This document shows, in pieces, positions 8,767 to 18,722 of a stretch of DNA of 64,000 nt. Position 1 is the first letter of the stretch; every line of letters starts with the position of its first letter. Origin of the DNA: Streptomyces sp. Root1304. GTDB taxonomy: Bacteria > Actinomycetota > Actinomycetes > Streptomycetales > Streptomycetaceae. The stretch lies in the NCBI RefSeq assembly GCF_001426405.1, contig NZ_LMEP01000001.1, positions 683,241 to 747,240 of the forward strand, in the 5' to 3' direction. Position numbers and translations under genes: made by a program. The notes under the pieces were generated by a model. The model was not told the origin of the DNA, made no database searches, and saw nothing but the letters and a program-made list of their open reading frames with translations.

Positions 8767-9816
8767 TCAGAAGGTGAGCACGCCCCTGGCGACCTTGCCC
8801 GCCTCCGCGTCCTCCACGGCCCGTGCGAAGTCCTCCACGGGGTAGGTAGAGGTGACGAGTTCGTCGAGGAGGAGACGGCCCGAGCGGTACAGCTCGGCGT
8901 AGAGGGCGATGTCCCGCTGGGGCCGGGAGGAGCCGTAGCGGCAGCCGAGGATCGACTTGTCGAGGAACATCGCGGCGGGCAGGAACGTCGCCTCCGCCTT
9001 GGGCGCGGTCATGCCGAGGAGGATCGCCTGTCCGTGCCGGTCGAGGAGGTCGACGGCGGTGCGGACGAGCCCGGTGTGCCCGACGCACTCGAAGACGTGG
9101 TCGGCGCCGGTGGGCAGGATGCCCCGTACGCCGTCGGTGGAGTCCAGGAAGTGGGTGGCGCCGAAGCGGCGGGCCACCTCCTCCTTGTCCGGGTTGGTGT
9201 CCACGGCCACGATCGTGAGGGCGCCGGCGACCCGGGCGCCCTGGAGGACGTTGAGGCCGATGCCGCCGGTGCCGATGACGACGACGGTCTCGCCCCGGCC
9301 GACCTTCGCCCGGTTCAGCACGGCTCCGACGCCGGTGAGGACGCCGCAGCCCATGAGGGCGGCGGAGGTGAGCGGGATGTCCTTCGGGATCTTCACGGCC
9401 TGGACGGCCTTGACGACGGTCCGCTCGGCGAACGACGAGTTCGACGCGAACTGGTAGAGCGGCCGGCCGTCCCGCGAGAACGGCTGCCCCGGCATCCCGA
9501 TGGCCTTGCGGCACATCGTGGGCCGGCCCCGGTCGCAGTCGGCGCAGGCGCCGCAGTTCGCGAGGGTGGACAGGGCGACGTGGTCGCCGGGGGCGACGTG
9601 CGTGACGCCGGGCCCGACGGCCTCGACGACCCCGGCACCCTCGTGCCCGAGGACGACGGGCACGGGGAACGGGATGGTCCCGTCGACCACGGACAGGTCG
9701 CTGTGGCAGAGCCCGGCGGCGGCCACCCCGACCAGCACCTCGCCCGGCCCGGGGTCCCGTATCTCCAGGTCGTCGACGACCCGGACCTGCTTCCCGTCGA
9801 AGACGACACCCCTCAT
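8767..9816 (-). CDS. Zinc-dependent alcohol dehydrogenase (MDR family)
   Basis: A 349-residue medium-chain dehydrogenase. Catalytic zinc ligands are C37, H58 (in GHE) and C157; structural zinc cysteines are C88, C91, C94 and C102. GTGGIG at 182-187 is the NAD(P)-binding loop. The set is complete, so it should be an active alcohol/aldehyde oxidoreductase of the class III-like branch. The ATG overlaps the stop of the upstream SDR gene by 4 bp, implying translational coupling. The pair probably oxidises hydroxyl intermediates of the catabolic pathway encoded to about 17.6 kb. Confidence 0.88.
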   Translation of the reverse strand: MRGVVFDGKQVRVVDDLEIRDPGPGEVLVGVAAAGLCHSDLSVVDGTIPFPVPVVLGHEGAGVVEAVGPGVTHVAPGDHVALSTLANCGACADCDRGRPTMCRKAIGMPGQPFSRDGRPLYQFASNSSFAERTVVKAVQAVKIPKDIPLTSAALMGCGVLTGVGAVLNRAKVGRGETVVVIGTGGIGLNVLQGARVAGALTIVAVDTNPDKEEVARRFGATHFLDSTDGVRGILPTGADHVFECVGHTGLVRTAVDLLDRHGQAILLGMTAPKAEATFLPAAMFLDKSILGCRYGSSRPQRDIALYAELYRSGRLLLDELVTSTYPVEDFARAVEDAEAGKVARGVLTF

Positions 9817-10745
9817 GATCCGTTCTCCTTACCGGTGTTGGGGCGCTCGCCCGCCGCCGCGGCGCGCGCCATCTCCTCCAGGCGCGCCAGCATGGGCATC
9901 GGGTCGACGCCCACCGTCCCCGGCAGGAAGTCCGCGATCCGCTCGGGGGTCCACGCACCGCCCTCGGCGTACCCGGCCCGCAGTTCACGGGGCTGCGCCC
10001 AGACCGCGATCTTGGGTCCGGCGATCGTGTAGACCTGGCCGGTGATCTTCTCCTCGCGGGCCCGCTCGGAGAGCAGGTAGACGACCAGGGCCGCCACGTC
10101 CTCCGGCTCCCCGATCTCGGTCAGCTCCATCGGGACGTTGGCCGACATCCGGGTCCGTGCCACCGGCGCCACCGCGTTCGCCGTGACCCCGTACTTGTGG
10201 AGCCCGAGCGCCGCCGACCGCACGAGCGAGATGATCCCGCCCTTGGCGGCCGAGTAGTTGGCCTGGGCCACGGAGCCCTGGTGGTTGCCGCTGGTGAAGC
10301 CGATCAGCGTGCCGGCGCCCTGGCGGCGCATGACCGCCGAGGCCGCCCGGAAGACCGTGAACGTGCCCTTGAGGTGGGTCGCGACGACCGGGTCCCACTC
10401 CTCCTCGGACATGTTGAAGAGCATCCGCTCGCGCAGGATGCCCGCCACGCAGACGACGCCGTCGATGCGCCCGTACTCCGCGAGGGCGGTGTCGACGACC
10501 CGCCGGCCGCCCGCCATCGTCGAGATGTCGTCGGCGACCGCGACGGCCGTGCCGCCCGCCGCCTCGATCTCCTTCACCACCGAGAGGGCGATCTCCGAGG
10601 TCGGTTCCCCGCCCTCGATGGACACCCCGTAGTCGTTGACGACGACCTTGGCGCCCTCCGCCGCGCACGCGAGGGCGACGGCACGGCCGATGCCCCGCCC
10701 CGCCCCCGTCACGGCGACGACCTTGCCAGTCAAGAAGTTCCCCAC
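9813..10745 (-). CDS. SDR family oxidoreductase
   Basis: A 310-residue classical short-chain dehydrogenase. The cofactor loop is TGAGRGIG at 13-20, and the active site is S152, Y164 and K168 in YSAAK. D38 after the second strand points to NAD. Its C-terminal extension of about 60 residues is longer than in FabG-type enzymes and recalls the dehydrogenase domain of multifunctional beta-oxidation proteins, so a 3-hydroxyacyl-CoA substrate is plausible. It is first in an operon with the zinc dehydrogenase. Its promoter region, shared with the cyclase gene, holds two CTGACG-type operators. Confidence 0.87.
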   Translation of the reverse strand: MGNFLTGKVVAVTGAGRGIGRAVALACAAEGAKVVVNDYGVSIEGGEPTSEIALSVVKEIEAAGGTAVAVADDISTMAGGRRVVDTALAEYGRIDGVVCVAGILRERMLFNMSEEEWDPVVATHLKGTFTVFRAASAVMRRQGAGTLIGFTSGNHQGSVAQANYSAAKGGIISLVRSAALGLHKYGVTANAVAPVARTRMSANVPMELTEIGEPEDVAALVVYLLSERAREEKITGQVYTIAGPKIAVWAQPRELRAGYAEGGAWTPERIADFLPGTVGVDPMPMLARLEEMARAAAAGERPNTGKENGS

Positions 10746-10767
10746 GTCCGGCCCCTTCCCGCGCTTT

Positions 10768-10782
10768 CTGACGGTCCGTTAG
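10768..10782. promoter_or_regulatory. Palindromic operator, CTGACG type (site 2)
   Basis: CTGACG-GTC-CGTTAG has one mismatch from the palindrome. It lies 23 bp upstream of the SDR start, with TT before and AT after, and shares spacing and flanks with sites 1 and 3-5. Confidence 0.65.
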
Positions 10783-10801
10783 ATTCGTTCGTCGTCAGGA
10801 T

Positions 10802-10816
10802 TCTACGGTCCGTCAG
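10802..10816. promoter_or_regulatory. Palindromic operator, CTGACG type (site 3)
   Basis: TCTACG-GTC-CGTCAG has one perfect half and a left half with two mismatches. It lies 31 bp before the cyclase ATG. Sites 2 and 3 are 34 bp apart, about three helical turns, in the divergent SDR/cyclase promoter. Confidence 0.55.
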
Positions 10817-10847
10817 ATACCGGAAAACAAGACCCCGGAGGCCCCGG

Positions 10848-11774
10848 ATGTCTCTGCCCGCCGCATTCCACGAGATCGCCAAGCGCGTCAACAACTGGGG
10901 ACGTTGGGGCCAGGACGACGAGATCGGCACCCTCAACCTCGTCACGGACGAGGTCGTACGGGAAGCCGTCGCCACCGTCCGCACCGGCCACCGCGTCCCG
11001 CTCGCCGTCGACCTGAAACAGGACGGCGTCCAGACCGGGATGATCCCCGGCCGGGTCAACCCGCTCCACGCCATGGTCCAGATCAACCAGGAGCTCTTCG
11101 GCCCCGGCACGGTCGCCACCAGCGACGACGCCGTGACCCTGGGCCTCCAGGCCGGCACCCACTGGGACGCGCTGACCCACGCCTCGCACTCGGGCCGCAT
11201 CTACAACGGCCGCCCCGCCGGCACCATCACCCCGCACGGCGGCGCCGAGTTCAGCGGCATCCAGACCGCCCGCCACCTCGTCTCGCGCGGCGTCCTGCTG
11301 GACGTGGCCGCCGCGAAGGGCCTGGACCGGCTGCCGGGCGACCACGCCGTCACCCCGGAGGACCTCGACGAGGCGGCGGACTTCGGCGGGGTGACCGTAC
11401 GGGCCGGGGACGTCGTGCTCGTCCGCACCGGCCAGATCCAGCTCTACTTGGCCGGGGACCGGCACGGGTACGCGTTCCCGTCACCCGGGCTCTCGGTCCG
11501 CACGCCGGAGTGGTTCCACGCGCGGGACGTCGCGGCGGTCGCCAACGACACCCTCACGTTCGAGATCTTCCCGCCGGAGATCGAGGACCTGTGGCTGCCC
11601 GTGCACGCCCTCCACCTGGTCGAGATGGGCATGCTCCAGGGCCAGAACTGGAACCTGGAAGCACTGTCCACAGCCTGTGCACAGGAGCGGCGCTACGCCT
11701 TCCTGCTCTCGGCGATGCCGGAGCCCTTCGTGGGCGCCACGGGGACACCCGTGGCACCGGTGGCCGTCCTCTAG
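10848..11774 (+). CDS. Cyclase-family metal-dependent hydrolase
   Basis: A 308-residue protein of the cyclase/kynurenine-formamidase-like family. The metal-site motif is GTHWDALTH at residues 103-111 (H105, D107, H111). The ATG at 10848 follows GGAG; the frame is open far upstream, but that extension is antisense to the SDR gene. The size and the WGRWGQDDEIGTLNLV start match the stand-alone actinobacterial cyclases found in aromatic-acid and steroid-like catabolic clusters, where they may hydrolyse a cyclic or amide intermediate. It is divergent from the SDR gene and shares its operators. Exact substrate unknown. Confidence 0.85.
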   Translation: MSLPAAFHEIAKRVNNWGRWGQDDEIGTLNLVTDEVVREAVATVRTGHRVPLAVDLKQDGVQTGMIPGRVNPLHAMVQINQELFGPGTVATSDDAVTLGLQAGTHWDALTHASHSGRIYNGRPAGTITPHGGAEFSGIQTARHLVSRGVLLDVAAAKGLDRLPGDHAVTPEDLDEAADFGGVTVRAGDVVLVRTGQIQLYLAGDRHGYAFPSPGLSVRTPEWFHARDVAAVANDTLTFEIFPPEIEDLWLPVHALHLVEMGMLQGQNWNLEALSTACAQERRYAFLLSAMPEPFVGATGTPVAPVAVL

Positions 11775-11797
11775 GGCCTGCCTTTCGGATCAGGCCC
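11774..11797. terminator. Hairpin after the cyclase gene
   Basis: GGGCCTG (11774-11780) and CAGGCCC (11791-11797) form a 7-bp stem with a 10-base loop. It starts at the last base of the cyclase stop codon and lies between convergent genes. Confidence 0.55.
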
Positions 11798-11822
11798 CAG
11801 GACAGCCACCCACGAAGAACGG

Positions 11823-12266
11823 TCAGCAGGGCACCCGGCCGGGGGTGAAGGAAGCCGCCGGCGCGGGCGCGGCCGGAGCCGACCGGTCCACCTCGCACCA
11901 GATGCTCTTGCCGACGCCCTCGGGCTGCCAGCCCCACCGGTCCGCGAGGCCGTCCACCAGCTCCAGGCCGCGCCCGTTGGTGTCCTCACCCTCCGCGTGC
12001 CGGGGCTTCGGCGGGCGGTCGCTCCTGTCGGCCACCTCGACCCGCACCCCGCCCTCCGCCGCGAACAGCATCCGGAGCACGGCCGGGCAGCCGGTGTGCA
12101 CCACGGCATTGGTCACGAGCTCGGAGATGAGCAGCACCAGCGTGTCCGCCAGCGGCTCGTCGTCCCCTATGCCCGAGCCGGCGAGCCTCGACCGGGCCCA
12201 CCTCCGGGCCCGCCCCACCTCGGCCGGGTCGGGCCCGACCTCCAACTGAACCTGAAGCACCTGCAC
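11823..12266 (-). CDS. RsbW-like ATP-binding regulatory protein
   Basis: A 147-residue protein with a single HATPase_c domain. The N box is ELVTNAVVHT near 49-58, the G1 box is VADRSDRPP near 78-86, and GRGLELVDGLADRWG follows. This is the GHKL fold of anti-sigma serine kinases; streptomycetes have many such orphans. It starts at GTG 12264-12266. No cognate antagonist is adjacent, though a STAS protein lies 5.3 kb away. Partner unknown. Confidence 0.85.
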   Translation of the reverse strand: MQVLQVQLEVGPDPAEVGRARRWARSRLAGSGIGDDEPLADTLVLLISELVTNAVVHTGCPAVLRMLFAAEGGVRVEVADRSDRPPKPRHAEGEDTNGRGLELVDGLADRWGWQPEGVGKSIWCEVDRSAPAAPAPAASFTPGRVPC

Positions 12267-12677
12267 CGCTCACACCATCCGAACCGGCGGACACATCGCC
12301 TCGCGCCTCACAGACATCGACGTCCTTACGGAACGTGATTCCCTTGCGAGACAGCATGGTTGACGTACAGTCACCGCAACAAGCGCTTCGGGCATATTCC
12401 AGCGCGAAGGAGTACGCGTAGTCCATACTGTGCGACGCGCGCTGCGGGGAGTCGAACAGGAGCGCGCGGGGCGCCTCCTCGGGGCGCGAGCGGCGCACAT
12501 TCCCGAACCCGGAGTCACCTCGGGGGCGACACCGGGACGATCCGGGTCAACACGCACTCGCATCCCACGGAGCGTACCGGAGCCGGAGGGCGACTCCGGG
12601 CCGTGACGGCCCCACCGAAGGACACAACCCGGTATCGACATTCCGTGACCCACCGGACGCGGAGGGCTACCGGCCCG
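12267..12677. other. 411-bp intergenic region, no supported gene
   Basis: This lies between the start of the RsbW-like gene and the stop of the small acyl-CoA dehydrogenase gene. It is less GC-rich near 12340-12430 and probably holds the RsbW-like gene's promoter and leader. Open frames cross it on both strands, but none has coding-type codon bias or a convincing ribosome site. Confidence 0.4.
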
Positions 12678-13556
12678 TCACAGTCCGGCCGCCACCGCCT
12701 CCTCCGCCCGCGCGGCGGGCAGCCGCAGCTCGGCCCGCACCCAGGCCCGCTTGAGGTGCAGATGGACGTCCGCCTCCCAGGTGAAGCCCATGCCGCCGAG
12801 GACCTGGAGGCAGTCCCGGGCGTTGCCGACGGCGGCCGTGTCGGCGAGCAGCTTGGCCCCGGCGATCTCGACGGGGTCGGCGGTGACGGAAGCCGCACGG
12901 ACGGCGGCGCGGGCCAGTTCGGCACGGACGAGCATCCCGGCGCAGAGGTGCTTCACCGCCTGGAAGGCCCCGATCGGCTGCCCGAACTGCTCCCGCTCGC
13001 GGGCGTACCCGACGGCCGCCTCGGTGCTCCACCCGGCGCTGCCGACCTGCTCGGCGGCGAGCAGGAGCGCGGCGACGAGCCGGTCCTCCCCGCCCTCCCC
13101 ACCCTCCTCGGGAGACCCCGGCACCCGGTGGAGCGGTGTCAGCGGGTCCACCGACCGCATCGGCACGGCGCCGCCCGCGTCGCCGAGGACCACGTCGGCC
13201 TCGTCCAGCCAGGGGACGAGGCCCTCGGCCGCCTCGGTGACGACGACGGTGCCCTCCGCCGCGCCCGGCACGGCGCCGGCCGCCAGGTGCGTGGCGACCA
13301 GCGGCCCCGGCAGCAGGGCCCGGCCGGCCTCCTCGAAGACGAGCACCGCCTCCGGGAGGCCGAGCCCCACGCCCCCGTCCTCCTCGGGCAGCCGCAGGGC
13401 GAAGAACCCGGCGTCGCCGAGCTCCCGCCACAGCTCCCGGTCCAGGGCGGGGGCGTCGGCCGCCGCCCGGAGCGCCTCGCGGTCGAAGCGCCCTTCGAGG
13501 AGGTCCCGTACGCCCCTGCTGAGGGCCCGCTGGTCCTCGGTGAGTCGGAAGTCCAC
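12678..13556 (-). CDS. Acyl-CoA dehydrogenase, small (FadE-like) subunit
   Basis: A 292-residue acyl-CoA dehydrogenase-like protein from a GTG start 7 bp after the stop of the larger dehydrogenase, with a purine-rich site (GAAGGG) before it. It opens with FRLTEDQRALSRGVRDLLEG and later has AREREQFGQPIGAFQAVKH and LQVLGGMGFTWEADVHLHLKRA, typical of the family's C-terminal helical domain. At under 300 residues it is shorter than homotetrameric enzymes (about 380). It fits the alpha2beta2 type known from actinobacterial steroid and alicyclic-acid degradation, and probably pairs with the upstream gene product. Confidence 0.85.
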   Translation of the reverse strand: MDFRLTEDQRALSRGVRDLLEGRFDREALRAAADAPALDRELWRELGDAGFFALRLPEEDGGVGLGLPEAVLVFEEAGRALLPGPLVATHLAAGAVPGAAEGTVVVTEAAEGLVPWLDEADVVLGDAGGAVPMRSVDPLTPLHRVPGSPEEGGEGGEDRLVAALLLAAEQVGSAGWSTEAAVGYAREREQFGQPIGAFQAVKHLCAGMLVRAELARAAVRAASVTADPVEIAGAKLLADTAAVGNARDCLQVLGGMGFTWEADVHLHLKRAWVRAELRLPAARAEEAVAAGL

Positions 13557-13563
13557 GGTGGGG

Positions 13564-14700
13564 TCACCGGCCCTTCGGCAGGCCGAGGATGCGCTCGGCG
13601 ACGATGTTGCGCTGGATCTGGGAGGTGCCGGCCGCGATCGTGTAGGAGAGCGAGGAGAGCCGGTCCAGGGTCCAGTCGCGGCCGAGGTCGAGCGCGTCGG
13701 GGCCGAGGACCGCGGCGGCGGCGTCGTACAGCTCCTGGCGGGCGTGGGAGTAGTGCAGTTTGAAGACGGAGCCGCCGGCGCCGGGGACCCCGCCCGTCGC
13801 CTGGGCCTCGCTGACGTTGCCCTGGACGATCCGCCAGAGGGCCCGGAACTCGGCGGAGAGCCTGCCGAGCCGGCGGCGCAGGACGGGGTCGTCCCAGGTG
13901 CCGTTCTTCCGGGCGGCGCGGGCGAGTTCGCCGAGGAGGCGGCGGCAGGCGACGACCTCCCCGACGAACGCGGTGCCGCGCTCGAAGGAGAGGGTGACCA
14001 TGGTGACCCGCCAGCCGTCGTTCTCCTCGCCCACCCGGTTCTCCACGGGCACCCGGACCTCGTCGAGGAAGACCTCGGCGAACTCCGTCGACCCGGCGAG
14101 GGTCCGCAGCGGCCGTACGGTGATGCCAGGGGCGTCCATGGGCATGGCGAGCCAGGTGATGCCCTTGTGCTTGGAGGCCGCCCCCGGGTCCGTACGGACG
14201 AGGAGTTCGCACCAGTCGGCGACCTCGGCGTGCGAGGTCCAGATCTTCTGGCCGCTGACGACGTACGCGTCCCCGTCGCGGACCGCCTTGGTGCGGAGCG
14301 AGGCGAGGTCGGAGCCGGCGCCGGGTTCGCTGAAGCCCTGGCACCAGACCTCGTCGCCGCGCAGGACCGGCGGCAGCCAGCGGGCGCGCTGTTCGGGCGT
14401 GCCCTCGGCGGCGACGGTCGGGCCCGCGTGGAGGAGGCCGACGAAGTTGGCACCGACGTAGGGCGCTCCGGCGAGTTCGGTCTCCTCCAGGAAGATGAGG
14501 CGCTGGGTCGGGGAGGCGTCCCAGTGGACGTCGGCGTATCCGGCGTCGTACAGCCGGCGCTGCCAGCCGCAGTCGTAGGCGCGGCGGCCCGGCCAGTCGA
14601 GCGGGTCGGGCCGTTCGGGGAGGCCGGGGAGGGTGGCGGCGAGCCATTCCCGCAGCCCGGCGCGGTAGTCCTCCTCCTCGTCGGTGCAGGAGAGGTCCAT
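13564..14700 (-). CDS. Acyl-CoA dehydrogenase, large subunit
   Basis: A 378-residue acyl-CoA dehydrogenase. Motifs include WCQGFSEPGAGSDLASL for FAD binding in the middle domain, GQKIWTSHAEVADWCELLVRT, and the C-terminal YTIAAGTSQIQRNIVAERILGLP. The ATG overlaps the amidohydrolase stop by one base (TGATG), and the small-subunit gene follows after 7 bp, so the three genes form an operon behind the operator at 15938. The subunit pair should introduce a 2,3-double bond into a CoA thioester, which the ligase at 16055 could supply. Confidence 0.9.
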   Translation of the reverse strand: MDLSCTDEEEDYRAGLREWLAATLPGLPERPDPLDWPGRRAYDCGWQRRLYDAGYADVHWDASPTQRLIFLEETELAGAPYVGANFVGLLHAGPTVAAEGTPEQRARWLPPVLRGDEVWCQGFSEPGAGSDLASLRTKAVRDGDAYVVSGQKIWTSHAEVADWCELLVRTDPGAASKHKGITWLAMPMDAPGITVRPLRTLAGSTEFAEVFLDEVRVPVENRVGEENDGWRVTMVTLSFERGTAFVGEVVACRRLLGELARAARKNGTWDDPVLRRRLGRLSAEFRALWRIVQGNVSEAQATGGVPGAGGSVFKLHYSHARQELYDAAAAVLGPDALDLGRDWTLDRLSSLSYTIAAGTSQIQRNIVAERILGLPKGR

Positions 14701-15908
14701 CAGACGGTGCCCCGGCCGCGGTCGAGGTCGAGTCCGAGCATGCGGATGGCGTTGCCGCGCATGAGCTTGTAGACGGTCTCGTCGTCGAGGCCCCGGACGT
14801 GGTCGAGGGCGACCTCCTTGGTGTGCGGGAAGGTCGAGTCGACGTGCGGGTAGTCGGTCTCGAAGGTGGCGTTGTCGCGGCCGACGACGTCGAGCGAGGC
14901 GATGCCGTGCTTGTCGCGGAAGAAGCAGCAGAAGATCTGCCGGTAGTAGTACGTGGACGGCGGCTCGGGGACGAGGTCGCGGACGCCGCCCCAGGCGCGG
15001 TGCTCCTCCCAGACGTCGTCGGCGCGTTCGAGGGCGTACGGGATCCAGCCCATCTGCCCCTCGCTGTAGGCGAGCTTCAGCCGCGGGAACTTCACGAGGA
15101 CCCCGCTGAAGAGGAAGTCCATCATCGAGGCCATGGCGTTGTTGAAGCTCAGCGAGGCCTGGACGGCGGGCGGGGCGTCGGGCGAGGCGGCGGGCATCTG
15201 GGAGCTGGACCCGATGTGCATGTTGACCACCGTGCCGGTCTCCTGGCAGACGGCGAAGAAGGGGTCCCAGTAGCCGGAGTGGATCGAGGGCAGTCCGAGG
15301 TGGGTGGGGATCTCGGAGAAGGTGACGGCCCTGACGCCCCGGGCGGCGTTGCGCCGGATCTCGGCCACGGCGAGGTCGATGTCCCAGAGCGGGATGATGC
15401 AGAGCGGGATGAGCCGGCCGCCGCTGTCGCCGCACCACTCCTCGACCATCCAGTCGTTGTAGGCGCGGACGCAGGCGAGGGCGACCTCCTTGTCGTGGGC
15501 CTCGGCGAAGGTCTGCCCGCAGAAGCGCGGGAAGGTGGGGAAGCAGAGGGAGGCCTCGACGTGGTTGAGGTCCATGTCCTTGAGCCGGGCGACCGGGTCC
15601 CAGCACCCGCGCCGCATCTCCTCCCGGGTGATCCCCTCCAGGGTCATCTCGTCCCGGTCGAAGCCGACGGCGGCGATGTTGCGCTTGTACGGGAACTTGA
15701 GGTCCTCGTAGATCCACCAGTCGGTGGGCGGCCCGTCGGGATCCATCGCGATCTGGTACTTCCCGGCGACGTAGGCGAGCTCCCCGATCCCGGCGGTGAG
15801 CGGCCGGGGCCCCCGGTCCCGGTACTTCTTCGGGAGCCAGGTGTCGAAGAGGTGGGCGGGCTCGATCACGTGGTCGTCGACGCTGATGATGCGGGGCAGT
15901 TCCGTCAT
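14700..15908 (-). CDS. Amidohydrolase 2 family protein
   Basis: A 402-residue TIM-barrel amidohydrolase of the ACMSD/decarboxylase-like branch. Metal-site motifs are VDDHVIEP at about residues 10-17, NMHIGSSS in the middle, and FETDYPHVDSTFPHTK near 355-370. The family includes decarboxylases and C-C or C-N hydrolases, and this long VDDHVIEP type recurs in actinobacterial acyl-CoA dehydrogenase clusters without an assigned reaction. It is the first gene of the operon that continues into both dehydrogenases. Confidence 0.85.
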   Translation of the reverse strand: MTELPRIISVDDHVIEPAHLFDTWLPKKYRDRGPRPLTAGIGELAYVAGKYQIAMDPDGPPTDWWIYEDLKFPYKRNIAAVGFDRDEMTLEGITREEMRRGCWDPVARLKDMDLNHVEASLCFPTFPRFCGQTFAEAHDKEVALACVRAYNDWMVEEWCGDSGGRLIPLCIIPLWDIDLAVAEIRRNAARGVRAVTFSEIPTHLGLPSIHSGYWDPFFAVCQETGTVVNMHIGSSSQMPAASPDAPPAVQASLSFNNAMASMMDFLFSGVLVKFPRLKLAYSEGQMGWIPYALERADDVWEEHRAWGGVRDLVPEPPSTYYYRQIFCCFFRDKHGIASLDVVGRDNATFETDYPHVDSTFPHTKEVALDHVRGLDDETVYKLMRGNAIRMLGLDLDRGRGTV

Positions 15909-15937
15909 GACCCCTCCATGTCTCTCATGGCGCTTTC

Positions 15938-15952
15938 TGATGGACCGTCAGA
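15938..15952. promoter_or_regulatory. Palindromic operator, CTGACG type (site 4)
   Basis: CTGATG-GAC-CGTCAG has one mismatch and lies 30 bp upstream of the amidohydrolase start. It is followed at 15955 by another CTGACG half and a partial TCAG, perhaps a weak second site. Confidence 0.65.
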
Positions 15953-16022
15953 TCTGACGGGATCAGGCTAGCCCCGCACCCCTGGACCGACAAGCGCCGG
16001 GCCTCTACGCTCACCGCACCAT

Positions 16023-16037
16023 CTGACGGAACGTCAG
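16023..16037. promoter_or_regulatory. Palindromic operator, CTGACG type (site 5)
   Basis: CTGACG-GAA-CGTCAG is a perfect 6-bp inverted repeat just upstream of the ligase ribosome site (AGAGGAG, 16041-16047). It is in the divergent gap shared with the amidohydrolase operon. Confidence 0.7.
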
Positions 16038-16054
16038 CCAAGAGGAGTACGGTC

Positions 16055-17563
<1,509 letters not shown>

Positions 17564-18140
17564 GCGCCGACGCCGTGAGGCCCGACTCCGTGAGCGCCGC
17601 CGACGCGCCCGCCCCGGAGACCGCCGCCGGTACGTCCTCGTACACCTCGAAGAGGCGGCGGACGCCGAGCGCGGCCAGCACCCGGCCGACGTGGCCCTCC
17701 CGGTCCTCCGGCAGGATCAGCCGCAGCCGGCCGCCGCAGGACCGGAGCAGCCGCCGGGCCGCGATCAGGACGCCGACCCCGCTGGAATCGCAGAACCGCA
17801 CGGCGGACAGGTCCATGACCAGGTCGCGACGGCCGCCCGCCACGGCGTCGTGGACCCGCCGGCGTATCCGTGGGGAGGTGATCAGGTCCATCTCTCCGCG
17901 CACCTGGAACACCGTCCAGGAGCCGTACTCGTCCTCGTCGACCTCGATCGTCGTCACGTCCGCCGCCTGCCCAGCGGGGAAGGGACGAAACCCCCGGACC
18001 GGTGGATGACGCTTTCCTTACCACCCGGGTCCGCATCAAGGGCGCACTTGCGGCAAACAGGCGTGCGTTCTCGGCGCGGGCCACTACGTTGGAGGGGAAC
18101 CGGGGAGCCGACGGGGATGCCGGGAGGGGCGGAGGACCGG

Positions 18141-18722
18141 ATGGCGAGGGAGACACCACCGCGCTGGGACCGCAGGATGCAGCAGCGGCTGGCGCGCGGC
18201 GAGGCCGCCGCGCTCGGCGAGCTGTACGACCGGTTCGCCGCCCTGGTGCACAGCCTCGCCCACCGGGTCCTCGACGACGACGACGCGGCCGACCAGGTCA
18301 CCCGCGAGGTCTTCGGCTACATCTGGGAGAACCCCGACGCCTACGACCCCCGGCAGGGCAACCTGCGCTCCTGGGTCGCCAAGCTGACCCAGCGGCAGGC
18401 CGTCCACCGGCTCCGGCAGGCCGAGGCCACGGCGTACGCGGAGACCGGGCTCGGCTCCGCCGAGGAACTGGAGCAGAAGGTCCGGCGGGCCACCGTCGCC
18501 GCCCGCGCCGACTACATCGTCACGTCCATGCCGAGACCGCTGCGGGCCGCGCTCGAACTGGCGTACTTCCAGCGCCGGGACTACCGGCAGACCGCCGCCG
18601 ACCTCGGCGTCACCGAGGACGAGGCCCGACGGCGCCTGCGTCTCGGCCTCCAGCTGCTCTCCTCGGCCAACGCCCGCCCCGTCGAGGGCGGAGCACCGCC
18701 CGGTTACGGACGGGCACTGTGA
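18141..18722 (+). CDS. ECF-type RNA polymerase sigma factor
   Basis: A 193-residue protein with sigma region 2 (LYDRFAALVHSLAHRVLDD, then VFGYIWENPDAYDPRQGNLRSWV) and region 4 (ALELAYFQRRDYRQTAADLGVTEDEARRRLRLGLQLL). The ATG at 18141 has GGAGG 6 bases upstream; ATG 18117 in the same frame is an alternative. The stop overlaps the next gene's GTG (GTGA), so it is translationally coupled to a zinc-finger protein that probably acts as its anti-sigma factor. Confidence 0.88.
   Translation: MARETPPRWDRRMQQRLARGEAAALGELYDRFAALVHSLAHRVLDDDDAADQVTREVFGYIWENPDAYDPRQGNLRSWVAKLTQRQAVHRLRQAEATAYAETGLGSAEELEQKVRRATVAARADYIVTSMPRPLRAALELAYFQRRDYRQTAADLGVTEDEARRRLRLGLQLLSSANARPVEGGAPPGYGRAL

Noticed and set aside
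12360..13763. 467-codon plus-strand ORF
   Set aside because: Mostly antisense to the acyl-CoA dehydrogenase genes; only the first 300 bp are intergenic and lack coding bias.
15955..15967. Sixth CTGACG-type operator
   Set aside because: CTGAC-GGG-ATCAG has a shorter overall length and a degenerate right arm; it may be a weak auxiliary half-site but was not counted.
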